This document shows positions 61,340-64,000 of a DNA stretch of 64,000 bases, piece by piece. Position 1 is the first letter of the stretch, and every line of letters begins with the position of its first letter. The notes below the pieces were generated by a model. That model saw only the letters and a list, made by a program, of their open reading frames with translations, made no database searches and was not told the origin of the DNA. Source of the stretch: Pyxidicoccus xibeiensis (GTDB lineage: Bacteria; Myxococcota; Myxococcia; Myxococcales; Myxococcaceae); NCBI RefSeq assembly GCF_024198175.1, contig NZ_JAJVKV010000011.1:62001-126000 (forward strand), written 5' to 3'. A program made the position numbers and the translations under genes.

Positions 61340-61876
61340 TCAGGGCGCCGCGACGCCGTAGACGGTGGTGGTCGCCAGCACGCTGCCGCCCGTCTTCGCC
61401 GTGCGGATGCTGAACACGTAGGACTGGTTGACCCCGATCCAGGTCGCGTCAATGCACGCCTGACCGGGGTCGCTCTCCTTCGTGAACAGCTGCTCGGCCG
61501 CGCCGTTCGCGCTGACCTTGATCCAGACGGGGTACGGCAGGCCCGACGTGTTCCAGCAGATCTTCGACGTGCCATGCGAGGCGCCCGCCGGGACGGTGAC
61601 CGTCTGGGGCGTGCCCCAGATGTTGGCGGTGCTCGGGGTGGGCGAGCACGAAACCGCGTTCGGGCAGCCGCCCGCGCAGCCCGTGCTACAGGCGAAGCCG
61701 AGCTGGGTGTAGCCAGGAGGACACAGCGGACCGCAGACGATGAGCTCCTGCTCCGTCGTCTCCAGCGTGGACTCGGGCTCGACACCCTCTCCCTCTCCGC
61801 CCGCGCAACCCGCGAACACCAGGACACTGAGAACCGCGACACTTCCAAGGACTCCGCTCAACGTGTTCTTGAACAT
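61340..61876 (-). CDS. small Cys-rich lipoprotein, hypothetical
   Basis: A 178-residue lipoprotein; ATG 61876 follows GGGAG. A signal peptide ends in VFAGC. The mature part begins with an acidic Glu-rich stretch, then a Cys-rich segment (CGPLCPPGYTQLGFACSTGC and a further CAGGCPNAVSC-like run), then beta strands (NIWGTPQTVTVPAG). I do not recognise a family. It is probably in the outer membrane. It lies 140 bp from the TPR-CHAT gene on the same strand. Confidence 0.75.
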   Translation of the reverse strand: MFKNTLSGVLGSVAVLSVLVFAGCAGGEGEGVEPESTLETTEQELIVCGPLCPPGYTQLGFACSTGCAGGCPNAVSCSPTPSTANIWGTPQTVTVPAGASHGTSKICWNTSGLPYPVWIKVSANGAAEQLFTKESDPGQACIDATWIGVNQSYVFSIRTAKTGGSVLATTTVYGVAAP

Positions 61877-62016
61877 CCAATTCTCCCAGGGCTGGCGCAG
61901 AAGCGCCCCTCATTCGCAGGGGACCTTCCCCCACGAACAAGAGAGACACCGCGCGAGCGAGCTATGCAGGGAGTTCTCGCCTTCCGCTCGAGCCGCAACT
62001 TTCCCGAGGGCGCCAC

Positions 62017-64000
62017 TCAGCGGGCCGGCCGCGGCTCGGGGTGCGGCGTCAACCCGCGCAGCGGTGTGTCCTGGCCGATGGCGATGAAGGGCGCCCAGAA
62101 ATAGGGGTGCGGATGCTTCCGGCGCTGCGTCCTCATCGCCTCGCGCAGGGCCGTGATGCGCCCCTGCCCCGCCAGCAGGTTGCGGTAGTAGCCCTCCATG
62201 AGCTCCCGCGTCGTCTCGTCATTGACGCTCCACAGGCTCGCCACCACCGCCTCCGCCCCCGCCATCACGAACGCCCGGCGCAGACCGTAGACACCCTGGC
62301 CCCGCTTGATGTCGCCCAGGCCCGTGTCGCAGGCCGACAACACCACCAGCTGGGTGCCCCACAGATCGAGCCCAGCCAGCTCCAGGGCCGTCACCAGGGA
62401 ATCCTCCCGGCGAGCTCCGCCGGGCCGCGCGGACTCCGCCCGTGCTCCCGCCAGCACCAGATACGAGCGAAGCAAGGGATCCGGAAGACGCAGCGATTTG
62501 TCCGCCTCGCTGAGCGCGCAGCATGCCACCACGGCGCGCGTGCCCACCCCGGTGGGGGCATCCTCTCGGAAGAAGCCGTGGGTCGCGACATGGAGGAGCC
62601 CCGGCGTGCGCAGCTTCAGCAGCGCCTCCTTGGTCGCCGCGCGGCCCAACAGCAGTTGCGCCTGCGGGAACAGGCGCTGGATGGCCTCCGCCTCCTTGCG
62701 AGCCCCGGGCAGAGGCGGGAATGGCTGATCCACCCCTGCCGTGCGCATGGCGGAGAAGAAGTGCTCGATGGCACCCGAGCGCTCGCCAGGGCGGGGCTCC
62801 ACCAGCCCCGGGCGCCCAGCGAGTGGAGCGTCGAAGTCGGGGTCCGCCACGACGACGACCGAGCTCTCGGGGACAACGTCCTCGAGGCGAGGCAGCAAGT
62901 CCCTTCCCGAGGTGAGGTAGGCAAGCTCGAAGCCCTCCTCGAGGAGGTGGCGGCCATCGTGCAGCACCCCGAGGGGCACGAGGGAGAGCTGTCCATCCGT
63001 CGAGAGAAACAATCTCCTCGCCTTGCCGAGCCGCGGCACCAGGGGACGAAAGGCCAGCCTGTAGAGCTCCCTGGCAGCGGACTGGTAGTCGCTCACGTGG
63101 CGCGCCAGCACGCGATGCAGCCGCATGACGGCGCGGTCCACCGTCTCTGCCGGGCCCAGATCGACGGCTTGCGTGTGGCCATCCCCGAAGAGCAGGAGCG
63201 CGAGGTAGCGCGGCCCGCTCGAGCCCGGCAAGGCCGGAGCCGCGGGACTGGGGACGAGCGGGCCGTCATCGTAGGCCACGAACTCGACGAGCACACCGTC
63301 CTGGGGAAGCGCTGCCGCGACGCGGGCAACGAGCTCGGCGGGAGGTGGCCGCGTGACATGCGCCCGCAGCGGTGCCGAGCGCCGGGTGAGGTCGGCCTCC
63401 AGTCTGTCGCTCTGGGCAGCGAGCTCCTTGAGGTGCTGCTGATACTCAGTGGGCGGACGCGAGCCAGGCCCCGCGAGCGACTCCTCCGCGATGCGGGTCC
63501 GCAAGGCGCGCAAGAGTTCGAAGGCCTCGTGGTCCTCCGGCCCCAGGCTCCGAGAGACGATCTGGGAGGTGCCGGCGACCTCCTCGACGGAGCGTCCCTT
63601 GCGAAGGAGGGCGGCGGTCAGCGCGAGATGCCGGACACGTGCATCGTCCGGGTGAGCACGAACGAGCGCATAGAGCTGCTCCTCGCTCTTGCGGAGCAGA
63701 CGCAAGAAGCTCTCCAAGCCTCGTTCGGAGAAGCCGAAAATCTCCTGGCGCAGATCCGCCTCGGAGACAGCCAATGCTCTCTCGAGGAGCGGCAGAGCCT
63801 CGGCAAGGCGCCGCTGCGCGAGGCGGAGGAGGGCCAGGTCGTGGAGCGATGCGGCGACGTCCGGGTGCGCGCCTCCCAGCACCGCCTCCCGGATCTCCAA
63901 CGCCCGTTCGTGCAGCGGCTCGGCCCGCGAGTACTGCCCCTGGTTGAAATAGAGCCCCGCGAGATGGTGGAGCGAGATGGCCACCGTGGGGTGATTCCCA
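62017..64000 (-). CDS. TPR-CHAT domain protein (partial, N-terminus outside window)
   Basis: The frame is open to the window edge (661 codons visible). The visible part starts in tetratricopeptide repeats (AISLHHLAGLYFNQGQYSRA, then ALEIREAVLGGAHPDVAASL), followed by a helical linker and a CHAT domain. CHAT is a caspase-like protease fold, and its His and Cys are readable in LLHVATHGFF and LVVLSACDTGLG. In bacteria such proteins act in regulated proteolysis, and some guard against phage. Since the N-terminus is missing, the number of repeats is unknown. An ATG at 63984 exists, but the repeat pattern continues upstream of it. Confidence 0.85.
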   Translation of the reverse strand, partial: GNHPTVAISLHHLAGLYFNQGQYSRAEPLHERALEIREAVLGGAHPDVAASLHDLALLRLAQRRLAEALPLLERALAVSEADLRQEIFGFSERGLESFLRLLRKSEEQLYALVRAHPDDARVRHLALTAALLRKGRSVEEVAGTSQIVSRSLGPEDHEAFELLRALRTRIAEESLAGPGSRPPTEYQQHLKELAAQSDRLEADLTRRSAPLRAHVTRPPPAELVARVAAALPQDGVLVEFVAYDDGPLVPSPAAPALPGSSGPRYLALLLFGDGHTQAVDLGPAETVDRAVMRLHRVLARHVSDYQSAARELYRLAFRPLVPRLGKARRLFLSTDGQLSLVPLGVLHDGRHLLEEGFELAYLTSGRDLLPRLEDVVPESSVVVVADPDFDAPLAGRPGLVEPRPGERSGAIEHFFSAMRTAGVDQPFPPLPGARKEAEAIQRLFPQAQLLLGRAATKEALLKLRTPGLLHVATHGFFREDAPTGVGTRAVVACCALSEADKSLRLPDPLLRSYLVLAGARAESARPGGARREDSLVTALELAGLDLWGTQLVVLSACDTGLGDIKRGQGVYGLRRAFVMAGAEAVVASLWSVNDETTRELMEGYYRNLLAGQGRITALREAMRTQRRKHPHPYFWAPFIAIGQDTPLRGLTPHPEPRPAR

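Overview
This window (about 70% G+C by eye, with G/C-biased third codon positions) looks like a chromosomal segment of a myxobacterium, most likely family Myxococcaceae (Myxococcus, Corallococcus or Pyxidicoccus). The best lineage markers are a SitA6/SitI6-type lipoprotein toxin and immunity pair, two paralogs of the Myxococcus DUF2378 family, a TIGR02996 protein, many lipoproteins, and a very long kinase/ATPase/histidine-kinase sensor. No rRNA, complete tRNA, transposase, integrase or CRISPR array was seen.

Layout. 1-4.3 kb: a truncated GT39-like membrane glycosyltransferase, an exported hypothetical protein, and a two-gene ABC-2 exporter. 4.3-9.1 kb: the conserved stress trio prkA-yeaH-spoVR. 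9.2-16.2 kb: an M23 endopeptidase, a methyltransferase, a DUF2378 protein, glycogen phosphorylase with a clear terminator, and a secreted lipase. 16.2-25 kb: a lipase-chaperone-like protein, an M3 oligopeptidase, and a 1,851-residue surface lipoprotein built of Ig/filamin-like, FN3 and lamin-tail modules. 25-31 kb: metabolism, with a DECR2-like dienoyl-CoA reductase, a U32 (RlhA-type) protein, a TyrA with its chorismate mutase at the C-terminus, and an ECH1-like dienoyl-CoA isomerase. The reductase and isomerase together suit oxidation of unsaturated fatty acids.

31-43 kb is accessory: the SitI6/SitA6 pair, a 7TM methyl-accepting protein, a three-gene ABC exporter with a perfect 15-bp palindrome upstream, a second DUF2378 gene, a TetR regulator with a likely operator, a DoxX-like protein, an SMI1/KNR4 protein, a serine hydrolase lipoprotein, and a broken NmrA-like gene.

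43.4-53.5 kb is the most interesting part: a compact class II lanthipeptide locus. It has a 61-residue precursor, a LanM synthetase, an ABC exporter without a peptidase domain, and a berberine-bridge-type flavoprotein with both predicted covalent FAD anchors. Genes for a small unknown protein, an amidoligase-like (glutamine synthetase-superfamily) protein and a TIGR02996 protein follow on the same strand. If all are functional, precursor and LanM would make a Cys-rich lanthipeptide, the flavoprotein and possibly the amidoligase would tailor it, and the ABC protein would export it.

53.5-64 kb: an exported alpha/beta hydrolase, a giant hybrid sensor kinase whose N-terminal kinase domain appears catalytically dead, a 27-bp fragment matching the 3' end of tmRNA (possible integration scar), a small membrane protein, a truncated discoidin-domain remnant, a small lipoprotein, and a TPR-CHAT protein running off the end.
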